Shown: in pieces, positions 53,650-62,367 of the stretch
Layout of the letters: each line of letters opens with the position of its first letter
Position numbering within the stretch: position 1 is the stretch's first letter
NCBI RefSeq assembly: GCF_012911865.1
Contig: NZ_JAAXYH010000008.1
Coordinates: forward strand, 1-64,000
Length of the DNA stretch: 64,000 nucleotides
Origin: Shewanella salipaludis
GTDB taxonomy: Bacteria > Pseudomonadota > Gammaproteobacteria > Enterobacterales > Shewanellaceae
Direction: 5' to 3'
Position numbers and translations under genes: made by a program
Notes under the pieces: model-generated
The model's input: the letters and a program-made list of their open reading frames with translations, nothing else
What the model was told of the DNA's origin: nothing
Database searches by the model: none

Positions 53650-56043
53650 TCAGTAGCTGTACCTCATCTCGAGGAAGTAATAGCCGCCATTGAATCCGAA
53701 GGGAGTATTGGTCAGGGGGTAGACGAAGATGCCGTTGAAGTTGTTGTCATCCGGGCGTTTATCCGGATACACGTCGAACAGGTTCTGCACTCCGGCGGTG
53801 AAGCTGAGCGCATCCGTGGCGGCATACTTGACCGACAGATCCGTCACCCACTTGTCGCCGTATTCGACATCGCCACTGGAGTAGCCCACGCTGTAGCTGC
53901 CGAAGTAACTCAGGCGCAGGTTGGTGCTGAAGTCGCCCAAGTCATGGGTCAGGCCAACGCTGCCTGTGTGATTTGGCGTCGCCTTGGTCATGCGGGTCTG
54001 TTCTATAGCATCGAAGAGCTTGGTTTCCAAGCCATCGAGGACATTGGGCAAGTGTATGTCTTCAATTTCCGTCTTGTTGTAACCATAGGCCAGATTGGCT
54101 CTCAAGTTCCCATAGTGACCCATATCCATATTCTGGGTCATGACCAGATCTATGCCCCGGGTACGGGTATCGACCGCGTTGATGAAGAAACGTGCCGACT
54201 CGGCACTGGTCGTCGCCAAGGCGGCGGCGACCAGAGGCGAGTCATCCGGTGTCAGCTGGCTGGACAGCACTATGCGATCGTCGACCGAGATCTGGTAAGC
54301 GTCCAGGGTCACGGCCAGACCGTCGTCGTTGGTATATACCAGCCCCAGGCTGTAGGACTGGGAAATCTCGGCTTCCAGTTGGCCTATGTCCAGCGCCTTG
54401 GTGACAGGGGAAAGGGTATTGAAGGTACCCGACTCTGTCGGTACCAGTTGACCCGTGACGGGATCCGGGTTGAACAGGGTGGAGATATTGGTGAAATACA
54501 GTTGCTGCACGCTGGGGGCGCGAAAGCCGGTATTGGCCGTCGCCCGCAGGGCTAAGTTGTCGTTGAAGTCATAACGACCGCTGAGCTTCCAGCTGGTGTT
54601 GCCGCCGAAGTCTGAATAGTCTTCATATCGCAGCGCCGCCGCCCAGTAAAATTCATTGGTCAGCTGGTTTTCCAGCTCCATAAAGATGCCCTTGTTGGAG
54701 CGGGTCTCGTCCACTTCCGACTCAGGGGTGAAGCCGGTGAAGCCTTGGCTGCCGGCCGGCCTGTCCATATAACCACCGTTGATGTAAGAGCCTGATTCAC
54801 CTGCCTCAATCTCATAGCCGTTCTGGCGCCATGACAGTCCCAGCGCCAGCATGATTTCCGAGTCGTTGGCGAAGGCGAAATAACGTGAGGCATCCAGGCT
54901 GACATTGGTCTCTGTGGTAGAGAGGGTACCTGCATCGAAGCGTGTTGGGCTGTCTGGGCCAAGAGAGGCGTTGAGCGTGTTGTCGACATTGTAGGTGAAG
55001 GTGTTGCTGCCATAGCCGGCCGAAGCGTCCAGGTTCCATTCGCCGAGTTCGAATTTGGTGCCGAGCACCAGGGAGCCATCGACTATGTCTGGGTTGATCT
55101 TGGGCAGGAAGCCGTCGGGGTAGATTTCCAGCAGGTTGCGGGAGTCGAGCGCCCGGCGGTAGAAGGCACCTGATTTGGTTTCTCGCTTGCTCAGGCCACC
55201 GAAGGCATAAAACTCGGCCTTGTCACCCATGGCCTTGCCCGCATTCACGAACAGGCCCAGGTTGTCGTATTCGGCATCGCCGACCTGGTGGTTCAGTTTG
55301 TTAAAGGTCAGTTCCCTGGGATCTTCACTGCCGTCGGCCAGCTCGGGGTACTGCTGACGCGGATCCAGCCCGGCGCGGTTGGTGGAATCCTTGTGATGGG
55401 CTTCCAGCGCCAGGTTGATGAAGCCGTCATCACCCAGGCCCATGCCATGATTCAGGCCAACCCGCCACTGCTCGCCGTCACCTTCGTAGGTTTGGCCGGC
55501 CTGGGCACTCAGGCTGCCGCCCTCGGCACTGTCCTTGAGCACCACGTTGATCACCCCGGCGATCGCATCCGAGCCATACTGGGCCGAAGCGCCATCGCGG
55601 AGAATTTCGATGCGTTTGATGGCCGTCATGGGGATGGCATTCAAGTCGACGTTGGAGGAGCCCTTGCCGACGGTGCCGCTCAGGTGCACCAGCGCCGAGC
55701 CGTGACGGCGCTTGCCATTGACCAGCACCAGGGTGTGATCCGGCGACATGCCGCGCAGGCTGGCGGGACGCACTGCGTCCGAGCCATCCGTCACCGACGA
55801 GAAGGGGAAGTTATAGCTGGGAGCGGCGAACTGCAGCGCCTTGGCGGTTTCCGTCATGCCGGTGGACTCGAGCTGTTCCGCCGTGATGATGTCGACCGGT
55901 GCGGCACTGTCGGTCACTGTGCGCAGTGCGATGCGTGAGCCTATGATGGTAATTTTTTCGACTTGGGCTTGCTCGTCCGCGGCGTTGGCGGCAGGCAGGC
56001 TGAAATTGGCGGCTACCGCCAATGCGAGGAGTCCTAAGCGCAT
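53650..56043 (-). CDS. TonB-dependent outer-membrane receptor
   Basis: The 797-residue precursor has a signal peptide (cleavage near ANA, residue 21), a TonB-box-like EKITI (29-33) and a plug domain (about 40-150; VLVNGKRRHGSALVHL, EILRDGASAQYGSDAIAGVIN). A 22-strand type barrel follows, ending in EMRYSY with terminal aromatic residues. It imports a ligand across the outer membrane with energy from TonB. The ligand is unknown: no Fur box is evident upstream and no transport genes are adjacent. ATG 56043 follows GGGAGATTAT. Confidence 0.93.
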   Translation of the reverse strand: MRLGLLALAVAANFSLPAANAADEQAQVEKITIIGSRIALRTVTDSAAPVDIITAEQLESTGMTETAKALQFAAPSYNFPFSSVTDGSDAVRPASLRGMSPDHTLVLVNGKRRHGSALVHLSGTVGKGSSNVDLNAIPMTAIKRIEILRDGASAQYGSDAIAGVINVVLKDSAEGGSLSAQAGQTYEGDGEQWRVGLNHGMGLGDDGFINLALEAHHKDSTNRAGLDPRQQYPELADGSEDPRELTFNKLNHQVGDAEYDNLGLFVNAGKAMGDKAEFYAFGGLSKRETKSGAFYRRALDSRNLLEIYPDGFLPKINPDIVDGSLVLGTKFELGEWNLDASAGYGSNTFTYNVDNTLNASLGPDSPTRFDAGTLSTTETNVSLDASRYFAFANDSEIMLALGLSWRQNGYEIEAGESGSYINGGYMDRPAGSQGFTGFTPESEVDETRSNKGIFMELENQLTNEFYWAAALRYEDYSDFGGNTSWKLSGRYDFNDNLALRATANTGFRAPSVQQLYFTNISTLFNPDPVTGQLVPTESGTFNTLSPVTKALDIGQLEAEISQSYSLGLVYTNDDGLAVTLDAYQISVDDRIVLSSQLTPDDSPLVAAALATTSAESARFFINAVDTRTRGIDLVMTQNMDMGHYGNLRANLAYGYNKTEIEDIHLPNVLDGLETKLFDAIEQTRMTKATPNHTGSVGLTHDLGDFSTNLRLSYFGSYSVGYSSGDVEYGDKWVTDLSVKYAATDALSFTAGVQNLFDVYPDKRPDDNNFNGIFVYPLTNTPFGFNGGYYFLEMRYSY

Positions 56044-56361
56044 ATAATCTCCCGATAATTTTTCTAATCAAACTGTTAAAGGCGCGCAGATTACCACTGT
56101 TACAAATGATGCCAATAGACGTAAAAGTGATAACTCAGAGCCCGGTGTTATAGCTGTATGTTGTCTATGGGTTGCTCTTGTTGTCGAGTGATTCTATTTT
56201 TGCGGCATTTTTGTTGCTTTGTCGAGTAATGGCTTAAAAATTCAACAATTTCAGGTTCATTTTCTGATGTTTGGACTGAGCTAACGCGAAAATTTAGACA
56301 GCCAGGAATGGCTGTTGTAATCTTTTGAAGCGATTTTTTACCGACTTTTTGGAGTACAGAC
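56044..56361. other. AT-rich divergent intergenic region
   Basis: This 318-base gap lies between the receptor (minus) and patatin-like (plus) genes and must hold both promoters. I found no clear Fur, CRP or other box. TTGTCGAGT is repeated twice (near 56175 and 56219) and AGCCAGGAATGGCT (near 56300) is a small hairpin followed by T-rich sequence. No gene is supported. Confidence 0.5.
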
Positions 56362-57420
56362 TTGCCTGCACTGCGTTTGCTCGCCGGTCCGACGGCATAC
56401 AAGACACTCTCCGAGCAAGGGCTGAGGCCCGAGCTATTCAGCCAACTGCTGGCGGCCTCCGGCGGCCCCAAGTGGCTGGGCATTGCCGGAGTGGATAAGT
56501 ATCTGTTCGGCGAGTTTTTCAAGGACAGGCAGGCACCGCTCTATACCCTGGGCGCCTCGTCCGGAGCCTGGCGTCTGGCCTGTCTGGCACAGCAGGCGCC
56601 GCTTGAGGCCTATGCCAGGCTCGAGGACTTCTACATAGGCCAGCGCTACGAGACCAAGCCGAGCCGGGAAGCCGTCACCGCCCAGGTTCAACTCATGGTG
56701 CAGGGGATTTTGGGCGACAAGGGTGCCGCGGCTCTGGCCGGCAATGGCGTCATTCGCAGCCACTTGCTGGTGTGCCGCGGCAGACATTTGAACCGGGCCG
56801 AGGGGCGACTGGCATTGACTGCCGGCCTGGCGGGGACCGCCATGAGCAATCTAGTGAGTCGCAAGACCCTGGGCTGGCACTTCGAACGTTTCGTCTTCAG
56901 CCAGCAAGATCCTGCCTCCCCCTTCGCTTGCCTGCAGGATCTGCCCAGCCGCCAGGCCAACCTGACCCGGGACAATGCGGCCAAGGTGATGCTGGCAACA
57001 GGATCTATTCCTTTGCTGTTGGCACCCGTTACCGAGATCCCCGGGGTTGAGGCGGGGCATTACTATGATGGCGGCATCACGGATTATCATTTCGATCTGC
57101 CCCTGTCCCATGCCCCTGGCTTGACCTTGTATCCGCACTTTTACCCCAAGATCACCCCGGGTTGGTTCGACAAGTCCCTGGGGTGGCGCCGGGCGGGAGT
57201 GAACTATGACAATGCCTTGATCTTAACACCTTCGGCAGAATTTATTGCCAGTCTGCCCTTCGCCAAGATCCCCGACAGGGAAGATTTCAAGGCACTGGAT
57301 AGCGAGAGCCGCATGGCCTATTGGCGTCAAGCCGCCGCCATGAGTGAGCGCCTGGCCGAAGAGCTGGACCAAATCATCACCAAGGGCACGCTGACGCAAT
57401 GCCTGGAGCCCTTCGTTTAA
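56362..57420 (+). CDS. Patatin-like phospholipase-family protein
   Basis: The 352-residue protein has the lipase motif GASSG (64-68, candidate nucleophile Ser66) and the partner Asp in YYDGGITDYHFD (about residue 235). It lacks a signal peptide and is probably cytoplasmic. Lipid or acyl substrate is unknown. The start is TTG at 56362 with GGAG eight bases upstream, and no in-frame ATG near it. Confidence 0.85.
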   Translation: MPALRLLAGPTAYKTLSEQGLRPELFSQLLAASGGPKWLGIAGVDKYLFGEFFKDRQAPLYTLGASSGAWRLACLAQQAPLEAYARLEDFYIGQRYETKPSREAVTAQVQLMVQGILGDKGAAALAGNGVIRSHLLVCRGRHLNRAEGRLALTAGLAGTAMSNLVSRKTLGWHFERFVFSQQDPASPFACLQDLPSRQANLTRDNAAKVMLATGSIPLLLAPVTEIPGVEAGHYYDGGITDYHFDLPLSHAPGLTLYPHFYPKITPGWFDKSLGWRRAGVNYDNALILTPSAEFIASLPFAKIPDREDFKALDSESRMAYWRQAAAMSERLAEELDQIITKGTLTQCLEPFV

Positions 57421-57569
57421 ATCTCCCCTGGCTGCAACAAATCTCCTCCTGTCTATGTCTAATAGTTGAGAGCGTGGCGCTGGATGGCTGAAGTGTGTCC
57501 AACTGCTACACTTAAGTCGTTGATCGAAAAATCGACACTTTTCCGATCTCTTGGGGGAAGGGGGTGGCC

Positions 57570-58145
57570 ATGAAAACACAGCAAATGGCGTTACTTACGC
57601 AGGATGCATTGTTGCTGCCCGATGGAAGGATAGAAGTGCGGATCGTCGAACCCCGTTACTTGACCATGGTCGCCAATGTCTTCAAAGGATACTACCCACT
57701 GGCCTTCGCCACCGCCAGGCGACACGGCCAGCCCCCCTGCTATCCCACTGCCACCCAGTGCGAGATCATCGACTTCAATCAGCTGCAGGACGACAGCCTC
57801 AGCATAGTGCTGGAAGGGCGTCAGCGGGTGAAAATCCTCTCGGCGGCTCAGCAGCTGGACAAGCTATGGCTCGCCAGCACTCTGCCATGCCAGAACTGGG
57901 CCCAGGAACCCATCAGCGGCGAGTTCGAGCTGATCAGTGCGGCATTGGAACAGTTCTACCATGTCAATCCCGAATTGTTGGAGCTCTACAATCATGTCAA
58001 TCTGGACGATGCTTCATGGGTGAGTCAGCGCTGGCTCGAGGTGCTGCCCATGTACAACAGGGATAAGCTGCTGCTGGTGAACCAACCCGATTGCCATAAG
58101 ACCATGGATTTTGTGCTGCAGTTGATCAAGTCCCACGTCGAGTAG
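57570..58145 (+). CDS. LON substrate-binding-domain protein
   Basis: The 191-residue protein consists of the N-terminal (PUA-like) domain of Lon protease without ATPase or protease domains: ALLLPDGRIEVRIVEPRYLTMV, SIVLEGRQRVKIL and a helical C-terminal half. Its function is unknown. ATG 57570 follows AGGGGG; an in-frame GTG lies two codons upstream. Confidence 0.88.
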   Translation: MKTQQMALLTQDALLLPDGRIEVRIVEPRYLTMVANVFKGYYPLAFATARRHGQPPCYPTATQCEIIDFNQLQDDSLSIVLEGRQRVKILSAAQQLDKLWLASTLPCQNWAQEPISGEFELISAALEQFYHVNPELLELYNHVNLDDASWVSQRWLEVLPMYNRDKLLLVNQPDCHKTMDFVLQLIKSHVE

Positions 58146-58242
58146 CCCAGGCCCGGCTTGGGTTCAGGCTATGGACTGAAAAAGCGAAAAGCGGCTAGAA
58201 TAAGGCTTTCGTTGCCGCTGCCTTATCGACCAGAACTTGAAT

Positions 58243-59160
58243 ATGACCGCCAGTGCCCGCGCCGCTCAGCCCTCCTATGTCGTCTTGCCCCGTGAAATTG
58301 ACCCGGACTCGACGGTACTGCAATTTCTGGTGCAACATTTCAATCGTATCGATGCCGCGACCTGGCGAACTCGGGTCCTGGAGGGCAAGGTGCACTGGCT
58401 CGATGGCAGCCTGATAACACAGGAGACCCCATGCCGCCCCATGGCGAGGGTCTATTACTACCGCGAGGTGCCCGTCGAGGCCAAGATCCCCTTCGAAGAG
58501 CGGATACTGCATCAGGATGAGCATGCGATCCTCGTCTATAAACCACATTTCTTACCCGTGACCCCGAGCGGTAACTTCGTCAACGAATGCCTGGTGCATA
58601 GGCTCAGGTTGAAGACGGGTATCAGCACCATAGTCCCGGCACATAGGCTGGACAGGGAGACGGCCGGTATCATCTTGATGACGGTCACCCCTGAGACCCG
58701 GCACCTGTATCATGCCCTGTTTGTCGATAAGCAGATACGCAAGGAGTATCAGGCATTGGCCCGGCTGACCCCGGCGCTGCAGGCGCAACTGGCGGCCGGT
58801 GAGCTGCAGTTGCCGGTGCACTGGACAGTGAAGAACCGGCTGCAGAAGGGCCTGCCCAGCTTCACCATGAGAGTAACAGAGGGCGAGGCCAACAGTCATT
58901 CGGAAATCAGCTTGGTGGCGGTCAAGGGCGACCTGGGCTTATTCGAACTCAGCCCCATCACGGGCAAGACACATCAGCTCAGGGTGCATATGCAGAGCCT
59001 GGGCATGCCCTTGCTCAACGACAGGTTTTACCCGCAATTACAGCCCAAGGGGCCGGATGATTTCGCCAAGCCGCTGCAATTGCTGGCCAGGCGACTGAGC
59101 TTCATCGATCCCGTCAGCGGTCGAAGCCGGGATCTGGCCTGTGAGGGTTTGACGCTCTAG
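58243..59160 (+). CDS. RluA-family pseudouridine synthase
   Basis: The 305-residue protein has the catalytic motif HRLDRETAGIILMT with Asp137, and the downstream ELSPITGKTHQLRVHM. No S4 domain is evident. The family modifies uridines in rRNA or tRNA, and the target cannot be told from sequence alone. The start could be ATG 58243 or TTG two codons earlier. Confidence 0.88.
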   Translation: MTASARAAQPSYVVLPREIDPDSTVLQFLVQHFNRIDAATWRTRVLEGKVHWLDGSLITQETPCRPMARVYYYREVPVEAKIPFEERILHQDEHAILVYKPHFLPVTPSGNFVNECLVHRLRLKTGISTIVPAHRLDRETAGIILMTVTPETRHLYHALFVDKQIRKEYQALARLTPALQAQLAAGELQLPVHWTVKNRLQKGLPSFTMRVTEGEANSHSEISLVAVKGDLGLFELSPITGKTHQLRVHMQSLGMPLLNDRFYPQLQPKGPDDFAKPLQLLARRLSFIDPVSGRSRDLACEGLTL

Positions 59161-59323
59161 CCTGGGCCGGCGCCAAACGCCGAGCAGGAGTGGGCTCTGG
59201 GTGTTAGTGGCCGAGCCGGGGAAGCGCCACCTGCGTCACATCCCTGGTGATAAAGCCGTGCGCAATCAGGCAATAATCCATAGACTAAGCCCAGTCAGCA
59301 ACAGATGAGCGTCAGGGGAAAAC

Positions 59324-60253
59324 ATGGCAAATATTATGATCACCGGAGCCACTGGCCTGTTGGGCAGGGCGGTCTGTGCCCGACTCGAGGGCGAGCATAG
59401 GCTGGTCGCCACCGGCTTGAGTCGTGTCGGCGCGGGGCAACATAGCTTGGATCTGACCCAGGCGGAGCAGGTCCGGCGTTTCATCGCCAGCCATAAGCCC
59501 GAGGTGATAATTCACTGTGCGGCGGAGCGCCGCCCCGATGTGTCCGAGCAAGATCCTCGGGCGACGCTGGCGCTGAATCTGAATGCCACCCGTACCTTGG
59601 CCGAGGCGGCTAAGGCCAACGGTGCCTGGCTGCTTTATATTTCAACCGATTATGTGTTTGACGGCACAGCGCCCGCATACGCAGAGCAGGACAGGCCCAA
59701 TCCACTGAACTTTTACGGTGAGTCCAAGTGGCGCGGCGAGCAGATAGTGGCCGAGACAGTTCCCGACGCCGCCGTGCTCAGGTTGCCGATACTCTATGGC
59801 AGAGTCGAGCGACTCGAGGAATCGGCGGTGCTCGTGCTGCTGAAGTCTCTGCTCGACAAGCGCCCACAGGCGCTGGACCACTGGGCCATGCGCCGCCCTA
59901 CCTCGACGGCCGATGTCGCTGCCGCCATGGCGCAGCTCTTGAGCCTGAGGCTGCAAGGTCGGCCTCTGAGCGGCATTTATCATTTCAGCGCCGGGGAAAC
60001 CCTGACCAAGTATCAGATGGCATTGGCCTTGGGCGACTTGCTCGGGCTGGATACGGCTCATCTGCACCCCATGGATGAGCCGGGTGACAGCGCCAAACGC
60101 CCCCATGACTGCACCCTGGGGTGCGAGCGTTTGGCACGTCTGGGGATCTTGCCTGGGGTGAGCTTCAGGGCAGGTGTCGAGGCGGCACTGGCGCTGTCCG
60201 GGCCGGCATTGGCCGAGGCCGGAGTCATGCTGGCCGGAGACGCTGCACAGTGA
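59324..60253 (+). CDS. SDR-family reductase (dTDP-4-dehydrorhamnose reductase-like)
   Basis: The 309-residue NAD(P)-binding protein has the nucleotide motif GATGLLG (8-14), the CAAERRPDVSE region, TDYVFDG and the active-site YGESK. It is closest to the RfbD/MAT2B-like group of extended SDRs. No rhamnose genes are nearby. Its stop codon overlaps the GTG start of prrB (GTGA), so it is likely made with the PrrBA system. Whether its activity relates to redox sensing is unknown. Confidence 0.85.
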   Translation: MANIMITGATGLLGRAVCARLEGEHRLVATGLSRVGAGQHSLDLTQAEQVRRFIASHKPEVIIHCAAERRPDVSEQDPRATLALNLNATRTLAEAAKANGAWLLYISTDYVFDGTAPAYAEQDRPNPLNFYGESKWRGEQIVAETVPDAAVLRLPILYGRVERLEESAVLVLLKSLLDKRPQALDHWAMRRPTSTADVAAAMAQLLSLRLQGRPLSGIYHFSAGETLTKYQMALALGDLLGLDTAHLHPMDEPGDSAKRPHDCTLGCERLARLGILPGVSFRAGVEAALALSGPALAEAGVMLAGDAAQ

Positions 60254-61581
60254 GAGTCAGCGGCCTGATCACGGCCAACTCCAGGGCCCAGGTGGCGTTG
60301 CTGCGCAGTCTGGCCCTGGTATTGCAGCTTATTCTCAGCCTGTTTGCCGCCGATACCTTCGGCCTGAGCCTGCAGCTTGACTCCTTGGTCCTTATCTGGG
60401 TGCTGGAAGCGCTATACCTGGGCTTCACCCTCAGGCTGGGTAAGGCCCTATTCGCCACCAGATCCGGCTTGTTTGTCGCTCTGGCCGTCGACAGCCTGTT
60501 TTGGATAAGCTGGCTGTATTTCTCCGGCGGTGCCACCAATGCCTTCATTTCCTTGCTGTTGTTGCCCATAGCGCTGGCGGCTGTGACCTTACCCATCTGG
60601 GCACCCTGGCTCTTGACCCTGTTGTCGACCCTGGCCTACAGCCTGATGCTCTTCAGTTTGCCCGCCGAGCAGATGCAGCATCATGGCATGGACATGAGCT
60701 CGCACTACCTGGGAATGTGGCTCAATTTTTTGATCTCGGCACTGGTCATGACCACGAGTGTGGCCGTGATCGCCTCACGCATGCGCCGTCAGGATGCCGA
60801 ACTGGCGTACATGCGTGAGGCCCAGCTGAGGCAGGAGCAACTGTTGGCACTGGGCACGGCCTCGGCCCAGATGGCTCACCAATTGGCGACGCCGCTGTCC
60901 AGCCTGCGTTTGTTGCATGATGAGATAAAAGAAGACATTGGCGGGCCGTCTGTGTCTATCACAGAGATGGATGCGGCCTTGAGTCGCTGCGAACACACGC
61001 TGAACGAGTTGCGCTCCGCCACCGAGTTTATCCGCTCCGGCAGACAAGTGGAGGAAAGGGTCGATGCGGTGATTCGCAGCCTGAGACAAAAGATCTTGCT
61101 GCTGATGCCCCAGACCCGGGTGGACTGGCTCCTGGACGCAGAAGCAGACGCCTTGGCGCGGATCTGCATCTTGACCGACATGAGCCTGATCCCCGCCATC
61201 ATGGCGCTGCTCGAAAATGCCGTCCGTGCCAATCTGGAGCATGCTGTCGACGCTGAGGTGCACTTGAGTGTCCGCTATTCCCGGCCGCAGCGGCAGCTCT
61301 GCATCGGTATTCGGGATTTTGGCCCGGGCATTGCTCCCGAACTCTTGGCACAGCTCGGCAGCAGCCTGGTGCGTAACCCCAAAGGCATGGGGGCGGCGTT
61401 GCTGCTCAGCCATGCCAGCCTGGAGCGGCTCGGCGGGAAATTGCTCATGGGTAACCATCCTGAGGGGGGCACGGTAGCGGAAATCTGGCTGCCTGTGCTG
61501 CGGGTTGCGGAGGCTGAGGAGGACGGCATGGAGCCCTATGTTGCAGCTGGCGGCGCCTCGCTCGCGGGGGAAAAGGCATGA
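60250..61581 (+). CDS. prrB: Redox-sensing histidine kinase PrrB (RegB)
   Basis: The 443-residue kinase has about six membrane helices (17-175), with the quinone-site-like GGATNAF (93-99, compare GGxxNPF in RegB). The H-box is QMAHQLATPLSS with His210, Cys247 lies in a RCEHTL segment where RegB has its redox Cys, and the ATPase domain has LLENAVRAN and RDFGPGIAPELL. It senses respiratory state and phosphorylates PrrA. GTG 60250 overlaps the SDR stop codon, and its own end overlaps prrA (ATGA). Confidence 0.9.
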   Translation: MRVSGLITANSRAQVALLRSLALVLQLILSLFAADTFGLSLQLDSLVLIWVLEALYLGFTLRLGKALFATRSGLFVALAVDSLFWISWLYFSGGATNAFISLLLLPIALAAVTLPIWAPWLLTLLSTLAYSLMLFSLPAEQMQHHGMDMSSHYLGMWLNFLISALVMTTSVAVIASRMRRQDAELAYMREAQLRQEQLLALGTASAQMAHQLATPLSSLRLLHDEIKEDIGGPSVSITEMDAALSRCEHTLNELRSATEFIRSGRQVEERVDAVIRSLRQKILLLMPQTRVDWLLDAEADALARICILTDMSLIPAIMALLENAVRANLEHAVDAEVHLSVRYSRPQRQLCIGIRDFGPGIAPELLAQLGSSLVRNPKGMGAALLLSHASLERLGGKLLMGNHPEGGTVAEIWLPVLRVAEAEEDGMEPYVAAGGASLAGEKA

Positions 61582-62132
61582 ACCGCTTATTGATCATAGA
61601 AGACGATCTGGCCCTGGCCGAGGTGCTTGGCAGGCGCCTGGGGCGTCATGGCTTCGAGTGCCGCCTGAGCCATGATGCCAATGAGGTCCTGTTGGCGGCG
61701 CGTCAATTCAAACCCAGCCATATTTTGCTCGACATGAAACTGGCAGAGTCCAATGGCCTGGGATTGATAGTGCCCTTGCGGCAGCTATTGCCCCGAGTCA
61801 CCCTGATATTGCTGACGGGCTACGCCAGCATAGCCACGGCGGTCGAGGCCATTCGCCTCGGGGCAGACAACTACCTGGCCAAGCCCGTCGACACTCAGAC
61901 CTTGTTGACCGCCTTGGCGCAAATGAGTCCGCCGAGCCGGCAGAGCGAACTGGATGAGTGGGTCGATGAAGCACCACTGAGCCCCAAGAGGCTGGAATGG
62001 GAGCATATTCAGCAGGTGCTCAGTGCCAATCAGGGCAATGTATCTGCCACCGCCCGCCAGTTGGGAATGCACAGGCGGACCCTGCAGCGCAAGCTACTCA
62101 AGAAACCTGCGGCGGATCACCGTTGCCAATAG
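61578..62132 (+). CDS. prrA: Response regulator PrrA (RegA)
   Basis: The 184-residue regulator has a receiver domain with phosphoacceptor Asp52 (ILLDMKLAESNG), a LLTGYASIATAVEAI switch region, and a Fis-type helix-turn-helix (WEHIQQVLSANQGNVSATARQLGMHRRTLQRKLLKK). This is the RegA/PrrA pattern that controls respiratory and energy genes. ATG 61578 overlaps the prrB stop codon. Its final codons are the first unit of an 81-bp tandem repeat, so the true ancestral C-terminus is uncertain. Confidence 0.93.
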   Translation: MNRLLIIEDDLALAEVLGRRLGRHGFECRLSHDANEVLLAARQFKPSHILLDMKLAESNGLGLIVPLRQLLPRVTLILLTGYASIATAVEAIRLGADNYLAKPVDTQTLLTALAQMSPPSRQSELDEWVDEAPLSPKRLEWEHIQQVLSANQGNVSATARQLGMHRRTLQRKLLKKPAADHRCQ

Positions 62133-62350
62133 CCGTACAGTCAAGGAACGCACAGGCGGACCCTGCAATGTAAGCTACTCAAGAAACCGGCGGCGGATCA
62201 CCGTTGCCAATAGCCGTACAGTCAAGGAGCGCACAGGCGGACCCTGCAATGTAAGCTACTCAAGAAACCTGCGGCGGATCACCGTTGCCAATAGCCGTAC
62301 AGGCAGGGAATGCACAGGCGGACCCTGCAGCGCAAGCTACTCAAGAAACC
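62071..62350 (+). repeat. 81-bp tandem repeat, about 3.5 copies, derived from the prrA 3' end
   Basis: Copies begin with ACAGGCGGACCCTGCA at 62071, 62152, 62233 and 62314, exactly 81 bases apart. Each unit holds the last 18-19 prrA codons, the TAG stop and a short spacer. The last copy is partial and ends near 62350. Copies 2 and 3 share CAATGTAAG where copies 1 and 4 have CAGCGCAAG. The unit length is a multiple of three. Confidence 0.95.
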
Positions 62351-62367
62351 GTTTCTGCTCGACAAAA

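Noticed and set aside
56148..56522. Minus-strand frame over the start of the patatin-like gene
   Set aside because: It overlaps a gene with clear motifs and has no domain of its own.
60121..60249. N-terminal extension of prrB by 43 codons
   Set aside because: It lies in the SDR gene in another frame and is Arg- and Gly-rich; the GTG overlapping the SDR stop codon is the natural start.
62071..62350. CRISPR array
   Set aside because: The 81-base units are contiguous copies of coding sequence, with no short repeats separated by unique spacers and no cas genes.
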